NCBI RefSeq assembly: GCF_000372725.1 | Contig: NW_005198243.1 | Span: 550,510-614,509, forward strand | From: Emiliania huxleyi CCMP1516 | Taxonomy: Eukaryota; Haptophyta; Isochrysidales; Noelaerhabdaceae | Length of the DNA stretch: 64,000 nucleotides | Reading direction: 5' to 3' | Shown here: in pieces, positions 43,476 to 53,307 of the stretch | How positions within the stretch are numbered: the stretch's first letter is position 1 | Layout: every line of letters begins with the position of its first letter | The notes under the pieces: generated by a model | What the model was told of the DNA's origin: nothing | Database searches by the model: none | What the model saw: only the letters and a program-made list of their open reading frames with translations | Program-made: the position numbers and the translations under genes

Positions 43476-44477
43476 TCACCACATCTTCTTGTCTGCCGCA
43501 CTGAGAGAATAGCAGAGAGGCAGGGGGGAGTGCTTCTTCAGGTACACCTTGCTGATGATCTGGTAGTTGCTGGTCCAGCGGAAGGCCTCCCCATCGTTGT
43601 CGCTCGTCAGCTTGCAGTACTTGCACGCTCTGTTCTGGTAGCGCGGGCCGTCTGGGGGGGTCCCGTCACCCTTCACCTCACGGTACCACCGGAGGATAAA
43701 GAGGCCCTTGGGGTCGTTGATGAAGACCCCGTTGCTGCGCTGACTCATCGAGAGCTGGCGCAGGTACTCTGCGCTCGAGCTGCCAGTGGCGCGGCGCGCG
43801 TCTGCCGACGGCCACCTGCTCGATGTTGCCAATGGCAAAGACCTTGGAGCTGTCCTCCATGGTGAAGAGCACCGCAACTGCGGAGAGAAAGAGAAGAGGG
43901 AGAGATGAGAATGCACGTCTTATGTGTGTGTGTGACAGGCGGCAAGGGCGTGGTCACCGTCATCATCATCCATGTAGAAGTCGAGCTCCTCATCCACATC
44001 CTCGCCTCGCTGCTGATGGGACTTGATGAGCCGCTTGACGTGGAAGCGGAGCTTGCGATCCTTTGACTCCTCCTGGATGGAGACGTTGAAATCTGCCAGC
44101 AGCTTACGGATCTCCTCAAAAAACTCTGCGCTGCTGCCCTCCTCGCCGCCGGTTGGAGGCGCCACGTTGGCCCCTGTCCGCATCAGCTGGTTCAGCACGG
44201 CCTCGGCATCTGCAGCATCCTGTGCGCCCATGGCGGTCAGCTCGGCCGGCTCAGCATCGGGTGTGCCGTTTGGATCATCCTCCTTCTGCTTCTCTCCCGG
44301 CTCCTCCAGCAACGCGCCACCCTGGACATAGGTGTCAGCCAGAGGAAAGTGCAAGCACGGCTGCTTGAAGAAGCCGGTCTGTGCACAGAGGTTGGCGCGG
44401 ACTCCACAGAATCGAAGGCGCGGACCACATACACATGTCTTTGCATGTAATAGTTTTGCTATACCCTCCTGGGACAC
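43476..44477 (-). CDS. Unknown gene between two minisatellites
   Basis: Sense-strand exons: an acidic stretch (AELTAMGAQDAADAEAVLNQ, then SAEFFEEIRKLLADFNVSIQ, KLRFHVKRLIKSHQQRGEDV and EELDFYMDDDD), a GT-AG intron with a pyrimidine-rich end at about 43955-43878, then VAVLFTMEDSSKVFAIGNIE and SMSQRSNGVFINDPKGLFIL followed by CKYCKLTSDNDGEAFRWTSN. The frame changes once more around 43790-43810 without a clean intron, so either an intron was missed or the gene is decaying. No family recognised. Coordinates cover only the visible exons. Confidence 0.45.
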
Positions 44478-44511
44478 AAGAAAGAGGCTGCACGGCCTGA
44501 GTACGGTCTGT

Positions 44512-44765
44512 GCTGCTGTCGGGCTGGTCGGGCTGTCGGGCTGTCAGCGCTGCTGTCAGGCCGCTGTGTGCTGTCGGGCTGTCGGGCAGCTGTCAGGCTG
44601 TCACGTTAGGGCCTGACAGCGACGGGACGCCTCTGATGTCAGGCTCTGCTGTCAGGCTGTCAGAGACGTGCTGTCAGACTGTCGGAGAAAGTGCTGTCAG
44701 CGCTGTCAGGCTGTCGGGCACTGTCAGGCGCTGTCCGGGGTTTGCTGTCAGGCTGTCAGACCAGC
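44512..44765 (+). repeat. CTGTCAGG/CTGTCGGG minisatellite, right array
   Basis: Same unit types as the left array at 43060-43355. Both could be introns of one minus-strand gene, given that minisatellites elsewhere in the window lie in introns. Confidence 0.9.
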
Positions 44766-45419
44766 CCTACACCGCCGCCGCCGCCCTCCCGACACCCGAG
44801 GGCAGATAATAGCCCAAGTCGAAGAGTGCGCCCCGCGACGCACCAGAGCACGGCTGGGCGTGTGAGCAGCCGTGTTTGACTGTGAGGCGAATATTTGTCA
44901 TCGGGAGCGCGCCTCCGACTCTGCACCGGGCCGCCGCCGCCCTCCCGAGCGCCGAGGACAGGAGATAATAACGGCCGCCTCGTCGTCGAGCTCGGCGGAG
45001 ACGATGGTCGCCTCGCGTTTGAACCCCTCGAGCTGCTGGAGCGGCGTCGCACTCGTCGAGCGTAACAGCAGTCCGCCCTCGGATGACTTGTTGAGCGCGC
45101 CGTAAGCCGTCCCCGTATGCCGTAAGGCACGCGGCAGCCGTCAAGGGAGCGCGATCTCGGTCAGCTGGTGCCGCCGCGTGGGCACGGTGCGAGGAAGGAC
45201 ATGCTGTGGCAACGACGAGAGCTGTGCCTCGAAGACGCGCGCGAAGGGGAGAGAGAAACGACCAAACCACCCCAACCCACCCACCACCCACCCACCACCC
45301 ACCCACCCACCCACCCACCCACCATCCGGGGCCTACGAAGCGTTTACCCACCCACCCACTTTTCAAGCACGGCGGGGTAGAGGCAGGAGGCACGTGGTAA
45401 AGGGAAAAAACAAATCACG
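44766..45419. other. Region with a possible lone exon and a CCCA array
   Basis: On the minus strand about 45105-44955 reads ALNKSSEGGLLLRSTSATPL, QQLEGFKREATIVSAELDDE, AAVIISC, which looks like genuine coding sequence and may be an upstream exon of the gene at 43476-44477. A CCCACCCA simple repeat lies at 45268-45322. Confidence 0.4.
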
Positions 45420-47084
45420 ATGCAGCCACATCCTGCAATGCCCGGCGTGCGGACCTCGGATGAGCCGTCACCCACGCCAGAGTCGGCCCGACGATTCGTG
45501 GACGACCTGTGCCACGGCCGCACGCGGTGGTACATCAACGTTGCGTGCGCACCGTTTGTGCTCACCTTCCGCTCGGCCGCGACGTACCTTGCTCCCTGCA
45601 TCCAAGTCCTCGGCGATCGGGCGCTGTCCGGGCTCACGCGCCGCGCTTGCGCGCCGTGCCTGCATCTGTCGTGCTTCTCCTTCACCGACTCGGAGTTCCC
45701 AGCGTCGAGCAAGTCGCTGGGCACCGCAGCGGCGCCGCACGCAGAGTGGCGGCGCGGGCCTCAGCTGCAGCCGATGCAGCGCCGCGGCACTGCGCTCGTG
45801 AGAGACGGCATCCAGCCGGCCGATATCGCGCAGGGTGCGCTCGGAGACTGCTGGCTGCTCGCCGCCGCCGCCTGCCTGGCAGAGTTCCCGGGCGTGCTGC
45901 AGAACCTGTTTGAGCAGACGCACGTCTCTCCGCGAGGCAAGTACGCGCTGCGGCTCTGGGACGTCGTCGGCCAGGCGTGGATGCGGGTCTGCGTGGACGA
46001 CTTCTTTCCTTGCGACAGCCGGAACGGGCAGCCGCTCTTTGCCCAGCCCGCCGACGGCGAGCTGTGGGTGTTGCTGCTCGAGAAGGCGTTTGCGAAGTAC
46101 TGCGGCTCGTACGGCGAGCTGCAGGGCGGGCTCACGCTGTGGGCGCTGCACGTCATGACGGGCGACCACTGCTTTAGCCTGAAGCGCGAGGCGTCGCAGC
46201 GGCGCCGCGAGAGGGCCTCGCCCCGCTGACCGGCAGGCGTGTGCGCACGTTGCTTGGGCCCGCCTCCTGATAGGCGCTGGAAGAGACTTGACCTCGTCTC
46301 GATGGGTACGCGAGAGCAGCCGCGCAAGTGCGCGCCCCCGCGCGGGGCGAGAGCTGTGAGCGGCGTCTCCTCACGCGCCATGCCACGAGCAGGTGCGGCT
46401 TGCGCGCCACGGCCGAGTCCTTTGGCGGCGAGGAGCTCTGGTCCCTCCTGCTGGGGTACGACCGGGCGCACGCGGTGCTCGGCGCGTCCATCTCGAGCGG
46501 CGGCGGCGAGGAGAGGCGGAGCGACGGCCTGGTTGCGGGGCACGCCTACGCCGTGCTCCAGTGTCGCGAGGTGCGGCCGGCGCGGCCGGCGCAGCTGTGG
46601 GGCGGCGTCTCTTCACGCCTCCGGCTGTGAGCAGGTGCTGGGCGTGCGGCTGATGCAGCTTCGCAACCCTTGGGGCGCCTTCGAGTGGAGGGGGGACTGG
46701 TCCGACCACTCGAGCAAGTGGAAGGAGCAGCCGGAGATCAAAGAGGCGCTCTGGCCCGAGAGGCGCTCAAAGGAGGCGGACGGGTGGGACGACGGCGCCT
46801 TTTGGATGGGGTTCGACGACTTTTGCGCCCTCTTCACGCTGCTCGACGTCTGCGACCGCACCACCGGGGTGCGCGACCTCGCCTTCGCCCTCGACGAGGA
46901 CGACGGCTGCTTGCGCGGCCCCGCCTGCGCGTGCGCGCGGGGCTGCGCCCGCTTCTGGTGCCTCTGCCACGGCCCGCGCGCGCTGTATTGGGGCCACCAG
47001 AGCAGCCGCGACACGATGGCGCTGCCGAAGCGTAGCTGCCGCTGCCTCGAGCGCTGCAACGGCGGGGAGCCGGTCCTCCTGTGA
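45420..47084 (+). CDS. Calpain-family cysteine protease
   Basis: Four exons (45420-46192, 46274-46327, 46393-46570, 46635-47084) sum to 484 residues with no frame loss. The papain-fold calpain core is clear: QPADIAQGALGDCWLLAAAA with the catalytic Cys, GLVAGHAYAVLQCRE with the His and LGVRLMQLRNPWGAFEWRGD with the Asn. GFWMGFDDF-type sequence (AFWMGFDDFCALF) closes the domain. There are no penta-EF-hand or C2 domains; instead the C-terminus is Cys-rich (LRGPACACARGCARFWCLC). Calpains are intracellular regulatory proteases, usually calcium-activated. Introns are 81, 65 and 64 bases; the last two carry introners and start with GTGC like their following exons. Confidence 0.92.
46356..46392 (+). 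repeat. Introner copy E
   Basis: GTGAGCGGCGTCTCCTCACG then CGCCATGCCACGAGCAG; the next exon starts GTGCGGCTTGCGCGCC, while the intron starts GTGCGCGCCCCCGCG at 46328. Length of intron 65 bases. Confidence 0.85.
46602..46634 (+). repeat. Introner copy F
   Basis: GGCGTCTCTTCACGCCTCCG then GCTGTGAGCAG, the 3' half of the 64-base intron 46571-46634. Joining gives VLQCRE-VLGVRLMQLRNPWG. Confidence 0.88.
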
Positions 47085-47429
47085 GAGCGACCATGCGGGA
47101 TCGAGACCCGTGGCTTTCTAAGCAGCTTTGCCGTGCACGCAGCGACGTGACGAAGTTGCGGAAAATATTATTACACATGTTGTAGTGAAAAACGCGCGCG
47201 TACCGTACGCCCGGGACGGCACGCCCGCGCGCCACGACGACGAGCCCCCGCCTCCGGGACCGCGACAAATCGTGTACTGTATGACAATCGGCCTCAAAAC
47301 GGATTCCCACTTAACAGCGCTCCAGCCGCGGGCAGCCGCAGTGAGAGCGGTCTCGGGTCGGCGCGTCTCCCACACGGAGCCCCCGGTGCGCCAGCCGAGC
47401 GGCGCCTCTCCTTGTCCGCGAGCCTGGCA

Positions 47430-50400
47430 TCAGATCCAGTCGCCCTCCTTGAGCTTGCGCGGCAGGTAGGTCTTGGAGAGGTACTGGAAGCCGAAGGAGG
47501 AGAGGGCCTGTTCGCAGTGGGAGGCGTGAGGAGACCCGCTCGAGGGCGGGGGGAGGGGGAGGGAGGGGGGGGCTTGGGGAGGGGGTCATGGGAAGCGGGG
47601 CAAGAGGGCGGAAGCGGCAGGGGGGCGGCGAGGGAGGGGAGGGGGGGGGTCTCGAGAGGGAGGCCTGGATCTCGGCCTTGACCTTTGTCTTGACCATCAG
47701 CTCGAGCTCGCGGTGCCACTTCGGGTTCGCCTTGATAAAGTCCTCCTCGAGCAGCTCCCTGCCCGTCTTGAGGTCATGCTCCGACATCTCGAGCCGGCAC
47801 TGCTGCGGGATCGAGTACTTGTCGAGGTCGGACGGGCGGACGCCTAGAAGGTTCCTGGAGGTTCCTAGAAGGTTCCTAGAAGGTTCCTGGAGGTCGGACG
47901 GGCGGACGCCGAGCCACTTGATGTCGGGCGTGGTCAGGTTGATCGAGTCGTACGACATGTTCTTCGAGCCCTTCATGCAGACGGACGGAGAGGATCTTGA
48001 GCCGGACCTCGAGTGATCTCGGGTGATCTCGGGTGATCTCGGGTGATCTCGGGTGATCTCTAGTGACCTCGAGTGATCTCGGGTGATCTCGGGTGATCTC
48101 GAGTGACCTCGGGTGATCTCGGGTGATCTCCGCGCCTTCATGTAGACGGAGAGGATCTTGAGCCCGTAAGGGTCGGCGTCGAACAGCCCGAGGATCGGCA
48201 CGTTGAGTGCGGAGCGCACCTGGGGAGGGTGTGGCGGGGGGCAGGGGGGGGGGGGGGTGCCGCGGAGGTGTGGGTCTGTCGAGTTGCGCCGAGATGCGCC
48301 GAGATGCGCCGAGATGCGCCGAGATGCGCCGAGATGCGCGCGGCCACCTTGTTGAGGAAGAGCCGCGTGGCCACGTCGGGCTGCCCCTTGCCTAACACAC
48401 AGCCCCGCACGCCTCACACAAAGATGAGCTTGCTGTCCAGCCGTGTCGGGCTGCCCCCGGTGCCGGAGATGATGACGCACGGGTAGTCGTTGTAGAAGCG
48501 GTCCTGTACCAACGACTCAGATGGTCAGGCAGCAAACAGAGTCATCCATCCGATGGTCGATGTAGCGGCGGTCCTCGCGAGCCGCATGAAGTGTCTAGGA
48601 AGTGTCTAGGGAGTGTCTAGGAAGTGTCTAGGAAGTGTCTAGGGAGTGTCTAGGGAGTGTCTAGGAAGGGTCTAGGAAGTGACTAGGGAGTGTCTAGGGA
48701 GTGTCTAGGAAGTGTCTAGGAAGGGTCTAGGAAGTGTCCTCCGCGAGCCGCATGAAGGCGGCGTCCTTCTCGATGAGCAGGATGAACCTGATTCAGCAGT
48801 CCCCCCCGCGGGTGAGGGGCCGCCTCGCTCGGCGGCGGCCTCCTCGACGAGCAGGGATGAACTGCGCGTCGCCGCGCACGTTTGTGACGCGGTCGATCGA
48901 GGGCGGGATCGCCTGAGAGACGAGTCGTGCATGAGCCGTGTGGGGCGTTGTCAGGCCGCTGGAGTGGCCCCGCGTCGGCGTTCAGCTTGGGCGACTCTCC
49001 GGAGGCACATGAGGCGGCAAGTCTGCGGCAAGTCTGCGGCATGCGCATGTGCATGCCGCGCCTTCCCGCCCATGCCCATCTTTGTGCAGTCGATGGTGTC
49101 GCCGTCGTCCTCAAAGATGAGCTTGCCGACGACGATGCCTGCTCGCACAGGCAGAGGCGTGAAGAGACGAGGCCAGCCAGGCTCGAAGGGTCCGCCCCTT
49201 GCGACGCTGGCCCTTCTCCGACGCGACCACGTTGAGGGACGAGCGGGTGCAGCCGACCTGTTCACAGTCCGGCGGCGTGACGGCGCGGGCTCGTTGTGTC
49301 GAGGGAGGGGGTGGTGGGGCCGGCCATGCACGCGACGTCGTCGAGGACGTCGTCGGACTCGGTCTGCTGCTTGAAGAGCTTGACGTCTGGGGGGGGAGGG
49401 GGGTGGGGGGGGGGAGGGGGATCCGGATGAGGGGAAGGGTGAAGGCGGGGGTGAGGGTGAGGGCGGCAGTGACGGTCAGGTGTGGGAGGCGGCAGGGAGG
49501 AGAGGGGTAGCAGGGAGGAGAGGGGTAGCAGGGAGGAGAGGGGGGGTAGTGGGGAGAGGGGCAGGAGGAGGGACGCGGCAGGGAGGAGAGAGGCAGCAGG
49601 GGAGGAGAGAGGCGGAAGCGGAGGAGAAGAGAGAGCACGGGGGTGTAGAAGAGGTCGAGGGTGGGTGTGTGGGGGTGGCGGGCGGCGGGAAGCGGGCAGG
49701 CGGCAGGGAGAGGAGAGAGCGCCGGTGTAGAAGAGGTCGCGCTTTGTGACGTGGATGCCCTTCGAGCAGAGCTCGAGCACAATCTGCATCAGCCGGGTGG
49801 TGATCGCCTGTTCACGCCAGGACGCCGTGAAGAGGCGCGCCGCTTCACACCCCAGACCCAGCCTCCGGCGGCAGGTGTCGCCGTCTTGCGCGCAGACGAG
49901 GCGTTGGAGAAGACGCGCTCGAGCATCTTCTCCTTGAGGACCACCCGGTCGAGCTCCTTGACGTACCTGCGGGCGAGCCAGCCCCGCGAGACACCGGACA
50001 AGTGTCAGCCGCGCGGCCGGGCGGCTGTGCTTTGGACGGGGCGTGGGCGAGTCAGCGCCAGCGTGAGCGGATCAGAGGACGTGTGTCGGTGGACGTATGT
50101 CGGTGGTCAGGCGGTGGCGCGGCGGTGCAGGCGGAGCGAAGGGAGAGGCGACCGGCGGGCGAATCCTCTTGGGGCGGCGTGCGGGAGAGAGGAGGCGTGT
50201 GGGCGTACATCTGGTTGGATGCGACGCGAGAGGGCATCATGTAGGAGAAGCCGTCGCCGCGCATGATGGAGGCGACCGCGCGCATGCAGATTGCCTCGAT
50301 CTCCGCCGAGACGTCCTCCGCACCCATGTGCTGCACCTCTTTCGACACGCCCGACACGCCGACCTCCTCGAGCGTGCGCTTGCGAGACGAGCCGGCGGCA

Positions 50401-50489
50401 TCCATGCGGCCTCGCAGAGCCTGGACGGGCTGCATGACCTCCGAGGCATCAAACTGCGACGAGGCGCCGGCCTTCTTGCGCGGCGGCAT
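47430..50489 (-). CDS. TOP6A: DNA topoisomerase VI subunit A (SPO11-3 type)
   Basis: About a dozen exons read through the whole TOP6A order: [52 protein letters not shown] with the active-site Tyr region; [92 protein letters not shown]; then the TOPRIM motif [40 protein letters not shown] and [20 protein letters not shown], ending [18 protein letters not shown] and KEGDWI. It matches the plant TOP6A/SPO11-3 form rather than meiotic SPO11-1/2. With TOP6B it makes the type IIB topoisomerase that supports endoreduplication in plants. Introns hold four introners and four minisatellites. Start at 50489 gives a Lys-rich N-terminus. Some internal exon ends are approximate. Confidence 0.92.
47508..47535 (-). 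repeat. Introner copy G (TOP6A)
   Basis: Sense strand GTCTCCTCACGCCTCCCACT then GCGAACAG, followed by exon GCCCTCTCCTCCTTCGGC. The intron starts GCCTCCCTCTCGAG, a likely copy of that exon start. Confidence 0.8.
47846..47893 (+). repeat. Intronic repeat AGGTTCCTAGA (TOP6A)
   Basis: About four copies of an 11-bp-like unit AGGTTCCTAGA, flanked by two copies of GGTCGGACGGGCGGACGCC (47826 and 47892). The second of these is therefore another exon-edge duplication. Confidence 0.85.
48004..48132 (+). repeat. 10-bp intronic minisatellite GTGATCTCGG (TOP6A)
   Basis: About twelve copies of GTGATCTCGG with GTGACCTCGA variants, between exons reading [10 protein letters not shown] and LKILSVYM. Confidence 0.92.
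48289..48343 (+). repeat. 10-bp intronic minisatellite CGCCGAGATG (TOP6A)
   Basis: Five copies of CGCCGAGATG, the inverse of the unit in JmjC intron 8. Confidence 0.9.
48588..48740 (+). repeat. 11-bp intronic minisatellite GAAGTGTCTAG (TOP6A)
   Basis: About thirteen copies of GAAGTGTCTAG with GGAGTGTCTAG variants. The same unit occurs at 61773-61811 in an intron of the aminotransferase gene. The array is flanked by TCCTCGCGAGCCGCATGAAG (48572) and TCCTCCGCGAGCCGCATGAA (48737), an exon-edge duplication. Confidence 0.92.
49139..49171 (-). repeat. Introner copy H (TOP6A)
   Basis: Sense strand CTCGTCTCTTCACGCCTCTG then CCTGTGCGAGCAG before exon GCATCGTCGTCGGCAAG. The intron opens GCCAGCGTCGCAAG, a copy of the exon start. 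Confidence 0.85.
49258..49290 (-). repeat. Introner copy I (TOP6A)
   Basis: Sense strand GCGCCGTCACGCCGCCGGAC then TGTGAACAG before exon GTCGGCTGCACCCGC. Confidence 0.8.
49808..49850 (-). repeat. Introner copy J (TOP6A)
   Basis: Sense strand GTGTGAAGCGGCGCGCCTCT then TCACGGCGTCCTGGCGTGAACAG-like end before exon GCGATCACCACCCGG; the intron opens GCGACACCTGCCGCCGG. Confidence 0.82.
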
Positions 50490-50519
50490 CGAGCAATGTG
50501 GTAGAGGTTGAGTGCGACG

Positions 50520-51254
50520 GTGGCAGTGAGTGGACTGCGCGGCGAAACCGGCTTTTTTTCATGGATTTGCGCATCGCCCTCGAGCCGCTCGACGGCATCA
50601 TCCAGCTGCGCGACGCGCCCAGCCTCGACATCGCGCAGCAGGCGCAGCACTGTCTCATGCGCTACTGCTCCAACACCACCCTCGTCTACTTCCTGCGCAC
50701 CATGCCGCCGTCCATGCATGTAGCATGACCATTGATTGAGGCGGCGCAGGAGCACGATCGGCTCATCGCCTCGGCCTTCCACCGCATCGTCGGCTCCGAG
50801 GCGGGCTCGCCGGCGCAGTGCGAGCGTGCGCTGCGGCAGGCGCGCCTCCCGGTTAAGCTCGGCGGGCTCGGCCTCACCTCCATGGTGGCGATCCGGCGGG
50901 CCGCGTGGGTCGGCACCTGGGCTGGGCGCTCGTGGGCGCTCGTGTGGACGCCGCTTCGGCAGCTCCACGCGCCTTTCCGAGCCGTCGACATCACAGCCGA
51001 GTCGGCGGCTGACTTCCGGCAGCTCTCCATCTTCACCGAGCTGCAGGACGCACACAGCACCCTCCTCGATGACTATGACTAGCTCCTCTTGTAGCTCGAT
51101 CGGTCACACCGCCATCGCCGTCGGGGAGAGGGGGGACGACACTGCTTCGGCAGCGTGCACCTCGATCCTGTACCGTGTTTGTTATGACCCCCCCCAAATG
51201 AACACACCAGTGGAGGGAGGGCGAGACGATCGACATGCGGAATCGACGCTTTCC
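50520..51254 (+). mobile_element. LINE remnant: reverse-transcriptase C-terminal end and 3' tail
   Basis: The frame reads LRDAPSLDIAQQAQHCLMRY, CSNTTLVYFLRTMPPSMHVA, then an in-frame TGA at 50726, then IEAAQEHDRLIASAFHRIVG and ARLPVKLGGLGLTSMVAIRR ending at 51082. The RYC...YFLRTMPP and LPVKLGGLGL segments are typical of the region after the reverse-transcriptase domain in non-LTR elements. Immediately after the stop comes the tail sequence shared with 11308-11482. The palm domain, endonuclease and 5' end are absent, so it is a 5'-truncated, decayed copy. It begins only about 30-60 bases from the TOP6A start codon. Confidence 0.7.
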
Positions 51255-51303
51255 AGGGCTGTCCTCAAGTACATGTGGCCCGAGTTTTTCTCTTTTTCTC
51301 GCG

Positions 51304-52722
51304 ATGGCCCCGCCGCGCCGCCGCTCGCGCCGCCTCGCCTCCGCCTCCACCGCTGCTCCCTCGCCAGACACGCCGCCGCCCGTCCGCCTCCTCGACCTCC
51401 CCACGGAGCTCCTCGTGCGCGCCCTCTCTCACTGCGACCCCGCCGACATCGCTCGAGTCGCGGCCGTCTCGCTCCTCTTCCACGCCTCGCTTGCGCTGGA
51501 GGGCATCCGCTTGTGGGTGCAAGAGCGCGGCTTCGAGCTGCCGGCGCAGCCGGAGGACGAGGGCTGCGCCGTGCGGTGGCTGTGCTTCTCGGCGCTGCTG
51601 CGCGAGTCCAACCCGCCGGCGAGGGCCGCGGCAGGCCGCTACCACAGCCTCTTCATCGTCGGCGAGGGGCGGCTCTCGTCGTGCGGCTATGCGCCGAACT
51701 GGAATCCAGGGCTGCTTGGCCACGGCGAGGGCGTGACGCGGCTCAACACGCCGACCCGCCTCCCGTCGACGCTGGGCGGCGAGCGCGCCGTGAGCGTGAC
51801 GTCTGGACTTCAGCACAGCCTCGCCCTCACCGGCGGCGGCAGTGTCTGGAGCTGGGGCGATGGAGTCTCTGGCAAGCTAGGCCACGGCGACGATCAGGAC
51901 CAGCTGCTGCCGAAGAAGGTCGAGGCCCTAGCTGGCCAGCGCGTCGTCGCTGTGTCGGCTGGATGGTACCACAGCCTCGCCCTCACCGCTGACGGCGCCC
52001 TCTGGAGCTGGGGCGATGGGCGGCAAGGCCGTTTGGGCCACGGCGACGAGCTGAGCCACCTGCTGCCGAAGAAGGTCGAGGCCTTGGCTGGGCGGCGCGT
52101 CGTCGCTGTCTCGGCTAGAATTGCGCACAACCTTGCCCTCACCGCCGATGGCAGCGTCTGGAGCTGGGGCTATGGAGCCTGCCTGGGCCACGGCGACGAG
52201 CAGAACCAGCTGCTGCCCAAGAAGGTCCAGGCCTTTGCTGACCAGAGCGTCGTCGCTGTCTCGGCTGGAGGCGCGCACAGCCTCGCCCTCACCGCCGACG
52301 GCGCCCTCTGGAGCTGGGGCAATGGAGTCTCTGGCAAGCTGGGCCACGGCGACACGCAGACCCAGCTGCTGCCGAAGAAGGTGGAGGCCTTGGCTGACCA
52401 GCGCGTCATCGCTGTGTCGGCTGGAGAGAACCACAACCTCGCCCTCACCGCCGATGGCGCTGTCTGGAGCTGGGGCTGGGGAGGCTCTGGCCAGCTGGGC
52501 CACGGTGACACGCAGCACCAGCTGCTGCCCAAGAAGATCGAGGCCTTTGCTGGCCGACGCGTCGTCGCTACGTCGGCTGGGGTCTACCACAGCCTCACCG
52601 TCACCGCCGACGGCGCCTTCTTTACCTGGGGCGAGGGCCCCCACGGCTGCCTAGGACACGGAGAGGACCTGTCGGACCAGCTGCTGCCCAAGAAGGTCGA
52701 GGCATGGGCGCCGGGGCAGTGA
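51304..52722 (+). CDS. F-box protein with RCC1-type repeats
   Basis: Single exon, 472 residues. An F-box lies near residues 28-66 (LLDLPTELLVRALSHCDPAD), followed by about seven RCC1 repeats from residue 115 to the end, each with the pattern HSLALTADGALWSWGDG ... LGHGD ... LLPKKVEAL. RCC1 repeats build a seven-bladed propeller, so the count is right for a closed ring. F-box proteins bring substrates to SCF ubiquitin ligases, with the propeller as the likely substrate reader. Met at 51304 is preferred over 51235, which lies in the LINE tail. The repeats are very alike in DNA, suggesting recent homogenisation. Confidence 0.88.
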   Translation: MAPPRRRSRRLASASTAAPSPDTPPPVRLLDLPTELLVRALSHCDPADIARVAAVSLLFHASLALEGIRLWVQERGFELPAQPEDEGCAVRWLCFSALLRESNPPARAAAGRYHSLFIVGEGRLSSCGYAPNWNPGLLGHGEGVTRLNTPTRLPSTLGGERAVSVTSGLQHSLALTGGGSVWSWGDGVSGKLGHGDDQDQLLPKKVEALAGQRVVAVSAGWYHSLALTADGALWSWGDGRQGRLGHGDELSHLLPKKVEALAGRRVVAVSARIAHNLALTADGSVWSWGYGACLGHGDEQNQLLPKKVQAFADQSVVAVSAGGAHSLALTADGALWSWGNGVSGKLGHGDTQTQLLPKKVEALADQRVIAVSAGENHNLALTADGAVWSWGWGGSGQLGHGDTQHQLLPKKIEAFAGRRVVATSAGVYHSLTVTADGAFFTWGEGPHGCLGHGEDLSDQLLPKKVEAWAPGQ

Positions 52723-53307
52723 TGACAAGGGTGAAAGGGTGCACAGGACTGTGCTGCCATGTGCCTAGTCGTCGCGTGCGAACGTATCTGAGAGTGGAGA
52801 GAGGCGAATCCGGGACGGTGGAGGTTTGTGCATGGTCCACTGTTTCCTGCGGGCTGCGCTCGGTCGGCACCGGGCGGGCGGGCACACCGCCTCGGTATAC
52901 GAAATCTGCCTGCGGGCCGACCCTCACAGCTCACAGCTCACAGCTCAATGACCAAACTCTGTCGAGGGAGCTCGGTCAGGGGTGGAAAGAGATGTAGGAC
53001 CTTCCTTCCGTTAGCAAGGTCCGCCTCTATCACACCCTCACTGTCTGTCTGCGATATTACCGATTTGAGCTTCTTGTTTCTTACGTCAACCTATCTTTGT
53101 GCGATTTCGGCCCTGGGTTGTGGTTTTCTGTGAACGCGGGTAGTCTCCCTCCATCCCCCGGGCCTCCAGGGCTCGCTCGCACCTCAACCTAGCTAGACCA
53201 GCGCACAGGGCCTGTGGGCCACAGCGCCATAGGACGTATTTCCTTCTCAATAACAAGGCTGTGAACAGACCAGCGCACAGCGCCATATTCCCCTGCAAAT
53301 TCTTTTT
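52723..53307. other. Intergenic region
   Basis: Holds CACAGCTCACAGCTCACAG near 52926 and two ACCAGCGCACAG copies near 53197 and 53269. CAAATTCTTTTTGTG at 53296 resembles the paired promoter-like motif. No gene is seen. Confidence 0.5.
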
